Below the pieces are notes generated by a model. It saw only the letters and a list, made by a program, of their open reading frames with translations. It did no database searches and was not told where the DNA came from. Below, piece by piece: positions 16,401 to 24,080 of a DNA stretch of 26,242 bases (the stretch's first letter is position 1; each line of letters starts with the position of its first letter). This DNA is from JABMPO01 sp964539785 (GTDB taxonomy: Bacteria > Fidelibacterota > Marinisomatia > Marinisomatales > TCS56), in assembly GCA_964539785.1 (NCBI GenBank), contig CAZIJQ010000034.1, positions 1 through 26,242 on the forward strand, written 5' to 3'. Both the position numbers and the translations under genes were made by a program.

Positions 16401-17136
16401 GATGATTCAGTTGCGCACTATTGCCAATAGGTCTGGTGCTTATGCCCTATTTGTGAATGGTGATTATGGTACTGTGAGGGGATTAAGTTTATCTGTGAAC
16501 ACCCGTAGAATAAAATATGTCCAGGTGTCAGCGAACTATACCCTGCAGTATGCCGGTGGAACCGGATCAACTGCCAATGGTCTATTCAGGATTGCCTGGC
16601 AAGGTGGTAATGATCCCACCTTTATTTCTCCCCTGGATTATGACCAGCGTCATACTGGTAGCTTGATGGTAGACTTCCGTACATCCGCCAATTCCTTTAT
16701 CCCCCTGCTTGGCGCTAACATGACCTTTCAGTACGGAAGCGGGATGCGTTATACGCCAGCGCGACCTCGCACAACTGTCTTTGCGGGTGGAATTTCTGAT
16801 CGACCGATTGCCGGTATGAACACCGGGAGTATGCCAGCGACTATAAATGTAGATTTAAGGTTTGATAAAACATTTAATGTTGGCGGCGTTAATCTAGGAG
16901 TGTTCTTAGTAATTATGAATGCGCTTGATAAAGATAATGTTTCAAGTGTGTGGACCGGCACCGGTCTGCCTGACCAGGATGGCTGGTTGCCCACTTCGGA
17001 AGGTCAAAACTGGTTGAATAATTTTGCCGTTGGTGGTTCTGAAGGTGGGACGCCTTTGTATAATGCACGGACCAGCGAGGAGCTGAATTTCGGACGGCCG
17101 CGGCAAGTAAGGTTAGGAATAAGAGTAGATTTATAA
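13468..17136 (+). CDS. Large TonB-dependent receptor with EF-hand-like loops
   Basis: A 1222-residue outer-membrane protein with a signal peptide (about residues 1-19). It has a carboxypeptidase-regulatory-like domain (about 24-105, GKAIDGETGNPLPGVNIVLLG), a plug (about 125-250, with DLHVRGGRSEEVGYYVDGVY and FGAEYGAANAGIINTAS) and a barrel that ends QVRLGIRVDL. It is far longer than siderophore receptors (650-750) and of the size of SusC-like receptors. Inserts in the barrel contain five EF-hand-like calcium loops (starting at residues 352, 369, 701, 743 and 852). A GGAGA sits at 13456. The next two genes encode an exported T9SS-like protein and a PorV-like barrel, so it may act in surface display or uptake with them. 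No SusD-type gene follows. Ligand unknown. Confidence 0.9.
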   Translation: MKSLIRFITASILLFSVLFAGETGKITGKAIDGETGNPLPGVNIVLLGTSFGAATDENGEFVIMFVPPGLYKVRLSFIGYANLTIENVRLTRDLTTKLYTSEKGYTISLSPEVVKGESVTVFAKKPLIEINATNEVRVVRAEDIKNMAVRGSRNIAALQTGVVDDNIDLHVRGGRSEEVGYYVDGVYVNSNYRIAQPSAGNRTTSRSSYSGEIPNLGLEEVSFQAGGFGAEYGAANAGIINTASRTGGEKYQFSGEAITDGFLSADPTVESKRPYAFSYGYNLFSGAFGGPVPGLKFLRFFGSAEYTEMDDGIPFSGLVAQYNGPINPANGLPGNGEEFEDINGNTIWDWVDLNGNGELNLGEYEPYTDADNDGEYDAPDWLAIDTDDINYVRGPKPNNGMSRLSLTGNLLLDLEPLTGFSWKMKFGGSHYDNENSEYLVARSLFALYNDASTTDKIGSTGNLLNRFNIATDKVNTLYGRLSGNVPGMKKLFFRAQVSHYNDNYTRHDPVHKKGYGNYRYEDGTVSTSQVPYIQLGKRDDFHNPTWVYVDSSLIDSVNTGMSNYDYWRTDTNLTFVGIDYDTTWINPLFSDVGIRPIPMVELANYSMPGYLTAAYRKRETSRNTFDGSLTWQVGDHEIKMGGSYETSTLRYYQMGRATSLSRYFENNAPYSSSQDRYRWSESLNALVMGSDGNMQNDEFTDLNNNGVFEPDSGDVFIDLPADGIPDFRQEPNDTWGDSLENADFNGDGIIDYDDYFGDYIFQAYKSAYAENIGYDVTGEHKLDTGLDKARKPVIGAFYLQDKYEIEDLILNIGARYDYIDAANHIWNEETGGSQNIVINTVGQLAATVYATDIDENGVLDPVEYRHSMPTLEDSTGRSQRVAAPTRSMISPRIGLAFPVTDRTVFHAQYGKYFQLPDLNRLFLSYTRFISNLEQGNFTTSANPDLQPVKTTAYEIGFKQLITNNVSVDATVFYKQMSGMIQLRTIANRSGAYALFVNGDYGTVRGLSLSVNTRRIKYVQVSANYTLQYAGGTGSTANGLFRIAWQGGNDPTFISPLDYDQRHTGSLMVDFRTSANSFIPLLGANMTFQYGSGMRYTPARPRTTVFAGGISDRPIAGMNTGSMPATINVDLRFDKTFNVGGVNLGVFLVIMNALDKDNVSSVWTGTGLPDQDGWLPTSEGQNWLNNFAVGGSEGGTPLYNARTSEELNFGRPRQVRLGIRVDL

Positions 17137-17168
17137 ACTGATCAATAGAGAAATTGAAGGAGATTTAT

Positions 17169-20100
17169 ATGTTCAGGCGAAGAATCATATTATTAGGGAT
17201 ACTGGCTGCCTTTACAGCATTGACCGCTAGACCGATGAAACGCATGTCAGATGCACAGCATATTCATAAAACCACGGCGACAGCGGCAGCACCGGTTGAT
17301 CACGTAATCTGGGATGGTAATAATATCAGTACCATCCATGGTAACCATGGAGATGTGGTCAGCTACCATGTTACCAGTGAGTCGGGCTTAGAATGGCCCA
17401 AAGGTAGTGGCCGGCTGGCCGTTTTTCAGTCCGGTATATGGCTGGCAAGCGGTAAATCGCGCTCGCCAGGCGGAGACTGGGTAGAGGATCTTCGTACAGC
17501 GGCGGCGGAATATACCGTGGAATATACTCCCGGTGCTTTAGGAAGCGCGAATCCGAATTCCGGACATATCTTTGAAATCCATAAAAAAGAAGTCGAAGCT
17601 TTTCTGGAAAATGATTACGTCGTGTTCTCAAATATGGTCATGGATTTACCGATTAGTGTGATCGACGGGGCTCATATCGAGACTGAGCTGGTGGCTAAAT
17701 CATTGCCAACCAGCGATTTTGAGAATTGGCCCGCCGATGAAGGTGCGCCTTTTGTCGATGTAAATAACGATGGTGTTTACGATATTCTTGATGGCGACTA
17801 TCCTGAAATACTGGGCGATTTATTCCATTGGTATGTAATGAATGATGGAAATGCTTCATTACATACACCTTTATGGGGTACTCCTCCAATGAATGTTGAA
17901 GTGCAAACGTCCCTTTTTGGTTTTGATCAGGCCGGGCCGCTGGGCGATATTTTATTCGTCAGATGGGCTATCATAAATAAAGGTTCGGATGATCTGGACA
18001 GCGTATTTGTTTCCTTTTGGCATGATGATGATGTGGGTGATGCCGGCGATGATCTGGTTGGTTGCGATACGGAATTGAGCCTGGGCTATACCTATAATGC
18101 CCCGGGAGGTGACGCTACCTATGGTGAAGAAGTCCCGGCCGTGGGTACTGATTTCTTCCAGGGTCCCCTGGTAGATGCTCCTGGAGACACAGCCCAGATT
18201 TTAACCTGGGACCTTGAGAACGGCTATCATTTAAAGAAAATACCCGATCGAAGGCAATTACCTTTAACGTCCTTCGTGAAATATATCAATGGTGATCCAA
18301 CCCTGGTTGATCCCAATACTGCGGAAGCCTGTTATCGTTATATGAATGGACGTATTGGTCTTACTAACGGAGTATTCACCGATCCGACTACCGGTCAGCC
18401 ATCGATGTTTCTCCACCCTGGTGATCCGTCCACGAATACCGGTTGGGTAGATAATACCCCCGGCGACCGACGTTATTTGATGTCGTCAGGGCCATTTACC
18501 CTGTGCATAGGTGATACCCAGGAAGTGGTTGGTTCGATTATTCTAGCCGCCAGCACCAGTTGGGACAAATCCATTAATAAGCTTAAGTTTTTTGATCTGC
18601 ACGCCCAACAGGCTTTTGATGCCAACTTCGAGGTTTGCTCGCCGGTAGCACCAGAAGTAGAGGTGGCCATGCAGGATCAAAAAATCATCTTGTCCTGGGA
18701 GGCGAATTCCAGCAAGGTTGAAGAATATCTTTGTGCCGGGTATATATTCGAAGGCTATAATATTTACCAGGGTGAGTCAGCTACCGGACCATGGACAAAA
18801 ATTCGGACTTATGATCTAATCGACGGTTATCAGATATTATCCAGCGGTGTTCAGGATGAAATCACCGGTGGTGTTATTGTAATGCCCGTTCAGGAAGGAT
18901 CGGACACCGGTCTCAGTCATTATATTGAGATAGACTATGATTATGTCAATAGTCGTGCGCTGATTAATAATCGGAAGTATTATTATACGGTTACCTCCTA
19001 TCTGTACGATCCGGATCCAGCAGCGACCTTTGCCTTTCTGGAAAGCCCCTTTAAGCCTATTGAGGTTGTACCGGGTGGCTTAAACACCGGCATGAAGTAT
19101 AGTTACGAATATGCCGATACAATTGAGATTGTTCATTCGGAAGGTTTTGCCACCGGAATCAACTTCATGCCCCATGTGGTTGATCCCTATTTATTGAATG
19201 GTCATGACTATGAAATCTCTTTTACGGTTATTGACGATACTACCAATTACTGGTCTCTGGTTGATGCAACCTTGGGGGACACCTTAGTCTTTCAGGAGAA
19301 TTTTCCGGTTACGGCGGCTTATTATACTGAACTGACTGTTGGTGGTTCGATAATTCCTGAAGGAGTGGGAGAACCAACGGCCGACCATGCCTGGATTAAA
19401 ATTATTGACGGATTTTTATTGACGGCCGAAAACGCAACTTACCTTCAGCCGACTACCCATAGTGGATTCACAATCCTCAATGATGTAGACTCCGTAACCA
19501 CCCCAATGATTTTCCAGGGGATCTTGCCAGGAGCATTGGCCAGTGATGTAGGAGACGGGAGTTGGAACGCCTTCCTGAGTACAATAGCGCAGCTATCCCA
19601 GGCCAGTGGCAGCCCCGCACCTGAGGACATGAAGAAGGATATCCAAATCCGATTTACGGATGAAGGGTCAATTGCCACTTATATTAATAATTATGCTTTG
19701 GTCGGACAACCGTCGGATACTCTTTGGCTGCCATTCGAGATGTGGACGGTGGAGCCAGGTGATACGCAGCAGGTCAATGTGGCCATGTATCAGATAGCTG
19801 CCAGCAAGCCGATTTTCGAGGTGGATTCGACCAGTGGAGGCACGCGAATTCTAAAAAATGTTGCTTTCATGCCCGTGTATGAACCCTATGACGAAGCGGC
19901 GATATTAGCTGAACCATTACGGCCTGATTCAGCCGATGGACAGAAGATGGGTTGGATGCTCCAATTCGATAAGGAATTTTCAATCTTTGAAAGCGGTGAT
20001 ATCTTCCAGATTCACTTCAACAACCAGCTTATTCCCGGTCAGGATGTATATACCTTTACGGCAAGTACTCTGGCGGAAGTGACTGATAAGTCCACTATCA

Positions 20101-20456
20101 AGGACCAGATTGACAGAATCAATGTTTTTCCGAATCCTTATTTTGGCCAAAACCCCGAAGAGCTAACACCGCTTAACCGCAACATATACTTCACCAATCT
20201 TGGAGTTGGTACATCAACGATCAGGATTTTCACTATTGCCGGTGACCTTGTTGCCAAGATTGAAAAGACCATCGAGTCCGAAAATGATTCTGATCGGCGT
20301 GCACCCTGGGATATGCGTAACAAGTTTGGCATTCCGGTGGCCAGCGGTATGTACATTGCTCATATTGTTGTTGAGGACGGCAATGGCAAAGAACTTGGTG
20401 AGAAAATTTTAAAACTAGCGATCTTCCAACCTGAAGAACGGTTGAGCGTATATTAA
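17169..20456 (+). CDS. Large exported protein with T9SS-like C-terminal domain
   Basis: I start at the ATG at 17169, placed six bases after AAGGAG (17157-17162). The TTG at 17154 would swallow that site. The 1095-residue product has a signal peptide (MFRRRIILLGILAAFTALTA). Around residue 197 there is an EF-hand-like loop (DVNNDGVYDILD), and about residues 497-625 look like a fibronectin-III-type module (KIILSWEANSS, GYNIYQGESATGPW, KYYYTVTSY). The last 110 residues (VFPNPYFG, IRIFTIAGDLVAKIE, GIPVASGMYIAHIVV) match the plan of a type A T9SS sorting domain, but are followed by an extra tail of about ten residues (QPEERLSVY). Probably a cell-surface protein working with the receptor 32 bases upstream. 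No enzymatic motif seen. Confidence 0.82.
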   Translation: MFRRRIILLGILAAFTALTARPMKRMSDAQHIHKTTATAAAPVDHVIWDGNNISTIHGNHGDVVSYHVTSESGLEWPKGSGRLAVFQSGIWLASGKSRSPGGDWVEDLRTAAAEYTVEYTPGALGSANPNSGHIFEIHKKEVEAFLENDYVVFSNMVMDLPISVIDGAHIETELVAKSLPTSDFENWPADEGAPFVDVNNDGVYDILDGDYPEILGDLFHWYVMNDGNASLHTPLWGTPPMNVEVQTSLFGFDQAGPLGDILFVRWAIINKGSDDLDSVFVSFWHDDDVGDAGDDLVGCDTELSLGYTYNAPGGDATYGEEVPAVGTDFFQGPLVDAPGDTAQILTWDLENGYHLKKIPDRRQLPLTSFVKYINGDPTLVDPNTAEACYRYMNGRIGLTNGVFTDPTTGQPSMFLHPGDPSTNTGWVDNTPGDRRYLMSSGPFTLCIGDTQEVVGSIILAASTSWDKSINKLKFFDLHAQQAFDANFEVCSPVAPEVEVAMQDQKIILSWEANSSKVEEYLCAGYIFEGYNIYQGESATGPWTKIRTYDLIDGYQILSSGVQDEITGGVIVMPVQEGSDTGLSHYIEIDYDYVNSRALINNRKYYYTVTSYLYDPDPAATFAFLESPFKPIEVVPGGLNTGMKYSYEYADTIEIVHSEGFATGINFMPHVVDPYLLNGHDYEISFTVIDDTTNYWSLVDATLGDTLVFQENFPVTAAYYTELTVGGSIIPEGVGEPTADHAWIKIIDGFLLTAENATYLQPTTHSGFTILNDVDSVTTPMIFQGILPGALASDVGDGSWNAFLSTIAQLSQASGSPAPEDMKKDIQIRFTDEGSIATYINNYALVGQPSDTLWLPFEMWTVEPGDTQQVNVAMYQIAASKPIFEVDSTSGGTRILKNVAFMPVYEPYDEAAILAEPLRPDSADGQKMGWMLQFDKEFSIFESGDIFQIHFNNQLIPGQDVYTFTASTLAEVTDKSTIKDQIDRINVFPNPYFGQNPEELTPLNRNIYFTNLGVGTSTIRIFTIAGDLVAKIEKTIESENDSDRRAPWDMRNKFGIPVASGMYIAHIVVEDGNGKELGEKILKLAIFQPEERLSVY

Positions 20457-20469
20457 GGAGTGACAAGAA

Positions 20470-21588
20470 ATGAATAAGTCGAATAAATACAAGAATATCA
20501 TAGCGATTTCTTTATTGGCCGTATTTATCGTTGGGATAGCTGAAGGAGGTAGTAAACGCCGTCGCGGAACTGCAGGAGCCCAGGAATTGATGATTCCCAT
20601 CGGTTCTCGTGGTATAGCCTTAGCCGGTTCCAACGTTGCCGGAATTTCAGGAATTGAAGCGGTCGAATGGAATATGGCTGGACTGAGTAAGCTAAAGACC
20701 AATGGAGAAGTCATGTTTTCGTACGCCACCTGGATCGGAGACATTGGTGTCAATTATGCTGCAATAGCCTCTTCATTGGGTCGCAATGTCTTTGGAATGT
20801 CGTTGAGGTCGTTGAATTTTGGTGATATTCCGGTTACTACCGCCCTAAGTCCGGACGGAACGGGAGAAAACTACTCTCCTAATTATGTTACGCTCGGATT
20901 TCTATATTCGCGGCGTATGACTGACCGGATCAATTTTGGCACCAGCCTTAAGATGATAAACGAATCTATCATGACTGTTTCAGCCACTGGTTTTGTGCTT
21001 GATGCTGGAGTACAGTACAACTTACTAGAAAGTGGTTTAATGATTGGGGTATCGATGCGCAACTTGGGTTTGACGATGCTATTCAATGGGACTGGTCTTG
21101 AAGAATTTCATTCGCCAGAAGATACTGAACCGGGATCACCGGCGGAACCCAGGAGAATTGTTGTACAGGATGTCGAGATGCCGACAACAATTGAATTGGG
21201 CGTAGCCTATGGTCCGATTAATTTAGGACCAGCCAATGTTACCCTAGCCGGTTCTTTCCTAAATAACGACTTTTCATTTGACGAATATCGCCTTGGCGCC
21301 GAGGCGGCGGTAATGGACATCCTATACTTCAGAGCCGGGATGGTGATGGGGTTTGATCCGGAACCCTATGGATTAGACAATATTGAGGATACCGTCGATG
21401 ATTCGGCCGATGAACAATGGGAATATTTTGGAAATGATGATCGTGAGGAATTCATTTGGGGTCCCACTTTTGGTTTCGGGTTGGATCTTTCTAAGTTTAC
21501 CGGTCTCGGTCTTTCGGTTGACTATGCCTATCGATCAGCGGAATTCTTTGAAGGAGTCAATTGGCTTACCTTTAAAATCGCATTTTAA
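20470..21588 (+). CDS. PorV/PorQ-family outer-membrane protein
   Basis: A 372-residue barrel protein with a signal peptide (NIIAISLLAVFIVGIAEG). Just after it the conserved opening of the PorV/PorQ family appears: AGAQELMIPIGSRGIALAGSNVA, then GIEAVEWNMAGLS. Amphipathic strands follow up to the C-terminal aromatic residue (FKIAF). In the type IX secretion system PorV binds the sorting domain of cargo at the outer membrane and takes it to the sortase; family members encoded outside core T9SS loci may be cargo-specific. Its ribosome-binding site AAGGAG overlaps the previous stop, so it is co-translated with the surface protein at 17169. I cannot separate PorV from PorQ or a FadL-like paralogue by eye. 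Confidence 0.8.
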   Translation: MNKSNKYKNIIAISLLAVFIVGIAEGGSKRRRGTAGAQELMIPIGSRGIALAGSNVAGISGIEAVEWNMAGLSKLKTNGEVMFSYATWIGDIGVNYAAIASSLGRNVFGMSLRSLNFGDIPVTTALSPDGTGENYSPNYVTLGFLYSRRMTDRINFGTSLKMINESIMTVSATGFVLDAGVQYNLLESGLMIGVSMRNLGLTMLFNGTGLEEFHSPEDTEPGSPAEPRRIVVQDVEMPTTIELGVAYGPINLGPANVTLAGSFLNNDFSFDEYRLGAEAAVMDILYFRAGMVMGFDPEPYGLDNIEDTVDDSADEQWEYFGNDDREEFIWGPTFGFGLDLSKFTGLGLSVDYAYRSAEFFEGVNWLTFKIAF

Positions 21589-21592
21589 GATC

Positions 21593-21621
21593 TTGAGAAC
21601 GATATAATAATACTGTACAAT
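21593..21621 (+). promoter_or_regulatory. Sigma70-like promoter for the T9SS cargo gene
   Basis: TTGAGA (21593-21598), a 17-base spacer and TACAAT (21616-21621) make a near-consensus pair. Other TATAAT hexamers lie at 21603-21608 and 21627-21632. The site would start a transcript about 45 bases before the gene at 21674, allowing its expression apart from the upstream trio. Confidence 0.5.
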
Positions 21622-21640
21622 AGAGGTATAATTATATCAA

Positions 21641-21656
21641 CTTTCTTGCAAGAAAG
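21641..21656. promoter_or_regulatory. Perfect palindrome in the leader of the cargo gene
   Basis: CTTTCTTGCAAGAAAG is self-complementary over 16 bases. It lies just after the candidate promoter and five bases before the AAAGGAG ribosome-binding site (21662-21668). It could be an operator or an mRNA 5' hairpin affecting stability or translation. Confidence 0.45.
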
Positions 21657-21673
21657 GAAACAAAGGAGAAACA

Positions 21674-24010
21674 ATGAGTAAAAAAGTGTTACTAGTTCTT
21701 AGCATTATGCTCTTATTTAGTTGGACACTAAGTGCGGGCAATCTTGTTGAGATAAGCAAATATACAAACCAAAGCGCCGATTTCAAGACCAGCAAGGTAT
21801 CACAAAATGTTGTGACCCGGGCGGCCTATGATCATCGCGATGTGGCTGATACCATGTCCTATTCCGATACCTGGAATTCGGCTTTTATCCAGTCCCCCGG
21901 CGATGCCATGATCGTGGCGTTTCAAATGCCGGCCGATGGTTATATCAAGGGCGTAAACGTACCCGTTAACGAATGGGGTACCGGTGATCAGCAGTTGACC
22001 GTAGCGCTTTATGAATTGACCTACCCCTACGGGCTTGATGCTAACGGCGATCCGATTCGCTATCCCTTGACGTCAGTTGATGGACTTGGTTGGATTGGTG
22101 GTTATGACATGATGGTTGATTCCGGTGGGATGGTTTTTGATGGAGACGAATACGTAGCACCTGGAACGGCACCTGAATGTGCCGGTGGCGCACAACCTGT
22201 TGCCGATTATGCAGCGGACCCCCTTGGCCAGGAAGATTCTCCATTCGGACCCCCGGGACTGCCCTTACAGGGACTAATCTGGCCCGATGGATTCACAGCC
22301 CCGACGCTTGACCCGACCAACAATCCGGGTAATTCCGACGAAGTTCTTGACAATTGGATTGCCACGGCCGACTATGGATCAGAACCCTTTGTTGAAGAAG
22401 GTACCTGGGTAGGAGTCTTGGTCTTTTATTCCGGTGCTGGTGGTGGTGCTGATGAACCGTGTGCCTTCTGGTATACTGCTGGTGATCCACTGGGATTGAA
22501 TGATCCCTGGGTGGCATTGAAGTTTTATGCCGGTTGCGGCGGAACTTCAGGCAGCGGTGGCTGGCATATTCGTAATTGGGTATTTGGCTTTGATCTGGCA
22601 GTTTTACTGACCGGTGACAGAGGCCCGACCTATGGTGATGAGGCTACACTGGTTACGACCGTATCAACCGACGCGATCCCTTATGACATTGATATCTTTG
22701 ATGATAATCCCAGTGGCGGAACTGCTGGTGTTGCATCCGCAGTACTGCATTATCAATTGGATTCAACCACAGCTACAGTTAATGATCTTGCCATGACAGC
22801 AACCGGCGACAACTATGCCGCTTCAATACCCGGACAAGTTGCCGGAACAATGGTTTACTACTGGGTTGAAGCAACTGATGTAGGTGGGAATGCTACTACA
22901 ACACCTAAGAAATCCTACTACATCTTCCTGGCAAGAGCTGGTAAATACCTGGTATTTAATAATACCGATCCACTGTATGGTAATGTGTTGTACGTGCCCT
23001 ATTGTTACTACGAGTGGGGTACGGATGCATTCGATATCTGGGATGCCAGCTATGGCAACATTACCGATGCTCTGGTCACCAATTACGATGTAATAGCTGA
23101 AGTCACATCCCAAGGCGGTGGTGCGGATTATAATACTGACGCGGTTCTGCAACCCTGGTTCGCTGCTGGTAATAAAGCCTACGTCGTTGAAGGTGATGAA
23201 TGGTTAGGTGCTCGCTACGGCTGGAGTGGTGATATGGCAATTCCGTCCGGTGACTTTGCCGAAGATATCGGTATTGTCCATTACTACCCGGATGTTAATG
23301 GTGGTGATGTATCCAGATTGTTCCCCGTTGCCGCTGATGATATAGCCGGACCTATGGCCACCTTCCTGGTAGACAGCAGCTGTGTGCTGGATTATGATCC
23401 TGAATATGATCCGGGACATGCCAACTGGTTAGACGGCATTGATGCCGCAACCACCGCCATAGTTTCCTTTGAAGGTCACGACGGTTCAGTCGATTCACTT
23501 GGTGTGGATGATGGAACGACGACCTACACAACGGCTATCTATGGTGAATATGGTACTAGTAAAGCCGCCTTTTTTGCCTTCGATATCATGAGTCTGTATG
23601 CCAGAGATTATGCTACCGGTGCTTCATACTGGGTAGGCGCATATGATTATTATCCCTATTTTGTTGGCCCCTTCCGCCTGGCTCTAGATTGGGGTACATT
23701 AGGCGTTGATGATTCAACACCAGATGCCCCACAGCAGTTCTTACTTAAGGGCAATTATCCGAATCCCTTCAACCCCACTACGAATATCAACTACTCTCTG
23801 GACGTAACCAGTGACGTGAATGTTACCGTTTACTCGCTGCTGGGTCAGGAGATTGCAACACTGCACAGTGGTGTTCAAAAAGCAGGTGTTCATACGGTTG
23901 AATGGTCAGGAATGAATGATCTTGGCCAGATAGCTGCCTCCGGTATGTACCTGTATCGTATTACATCTGACGGACGTGCCTTGACCGGCAAAATGATGCT
24001 ACTGAAATAA
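21674..24010 (+). CDS. Secreted T9SS cargo protein with type A sorting domain
   Basis: The 778-residue product starts with a signal peptide (MSKKVLLVLSIMLLFSWTLSAG) and ends with a textbook type A sorting domain (about 690-778): NYPNPFNPTTNINYSL, VTVYSLLGQEIATL, then GMYLYRITSDG and the terminal KMMLLK. Such proteins cross the outer membrane by T9SS and are released or anchored at the surface. The body is acidic and rich in Gly, Asp and aromatic residues. A region at about 315-415 (VLHYQLDS, MVYYWVEATDVGGN) resembles the immunoglobulin-like modules frequent in such cargo. I do not recognise a catalytic domain. A good ribosome-binding site lies at 21662-21668 and a strong terminator follows. 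The PorV-like protein just upstream is a plausible escort. Confidence 0.85.
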   Translation: MSKKVLLVLSIMLLFSWTLSAGNLVEISKYTNQSADFKTSKVSQNVVTRAAYDHRDVADTMSYSDTWNSAFIQSPGDAMIVAFQMPADGYIKGVNVPVNEWGTGDQQLTVALYELTYPYGLDANGDPIRYPLTSVDGLGWIGGYDMMVDSGGMVFDGDEYVAPGTAPECAGGAQPVADYAADPLGQEDSPFGPPGLPLQGLIWPDGFTAPTLDPTNNPGNSDEVLDNWIATADYGSEPFVEEGTWVGVLVFYSGAGGGADEPCAFWYTAGDPLGLNDPWVALKFYAGCGGTSGSGGWHIRNWVFGFDLAVLLTGDRGPTYGDEATLVTTVSTDAIPYDIDIFDDNPSGGTAGVASAVLHYQLDSTTATVNDLAMTATGDNYAASIPGQVAGTMVYYWVEATDVGGNATTTPKKSYYIFLARAGKYLVFNNTDPLYGNVLYVPYCYYEWGTDAFDIWDASYGNITDALVTNYDVIAEVTSQGGGADYNTDAVLQPWFAAGNKAYVVEGDEWLGARYGWSGDMAIPSGDFAEDIGIVHYYPDVNGGDVSRLFPVAADDIAGPMATFLVDSSCVLDYDPEYDPGHANWLDGIDAATTAIVSFEGHDGSVDSLGVDDGTTTYTTAIYGEYGTSKAAFFAFDIMSLYARDYATGASYWVGAYDYYPYFVGPFRLALDWGTLGVDDSTPDAPQQFLLKGNYPNPFNPTTNINYSLDVTSDVNVTVYSLLGQEIATLHSGVQKAGVHTVEWSGMNDLGQIAASGMYLYRITSDGRALTGKMMLLK

Positions 24011-24036
24011 ATACTAAGTAATACGGTTTTTTTGAT

Positions 24037-24074
24037 AACAAAAGGGCGACTTATAGGTCGCCCTTTTGTTATTT
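24037..24074 (+). terminator. Strong bidirectional-type terminator
   Basis: AACAAAAGGGCGAC (24037-24050) and GTCGCCCTTTTGTT (24057-24070) form a perfect 14-bp stem with a 6-base loop, and the stem itself supplies a T-tract. It ends the cargo transcript, but its right arm stops only ten bases before the start codon of the next gene. Confidence 0.88.
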
Positions 24075-24080
24075 TCAGAT

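Noticed and set aside
20415..20753. 112-codon open frame on the - strand
   Set aside because: Opposite the end of the surface-protein gene and the start of the PorV-like gene, both well supported by ribosome-binding sites and signal peptides.
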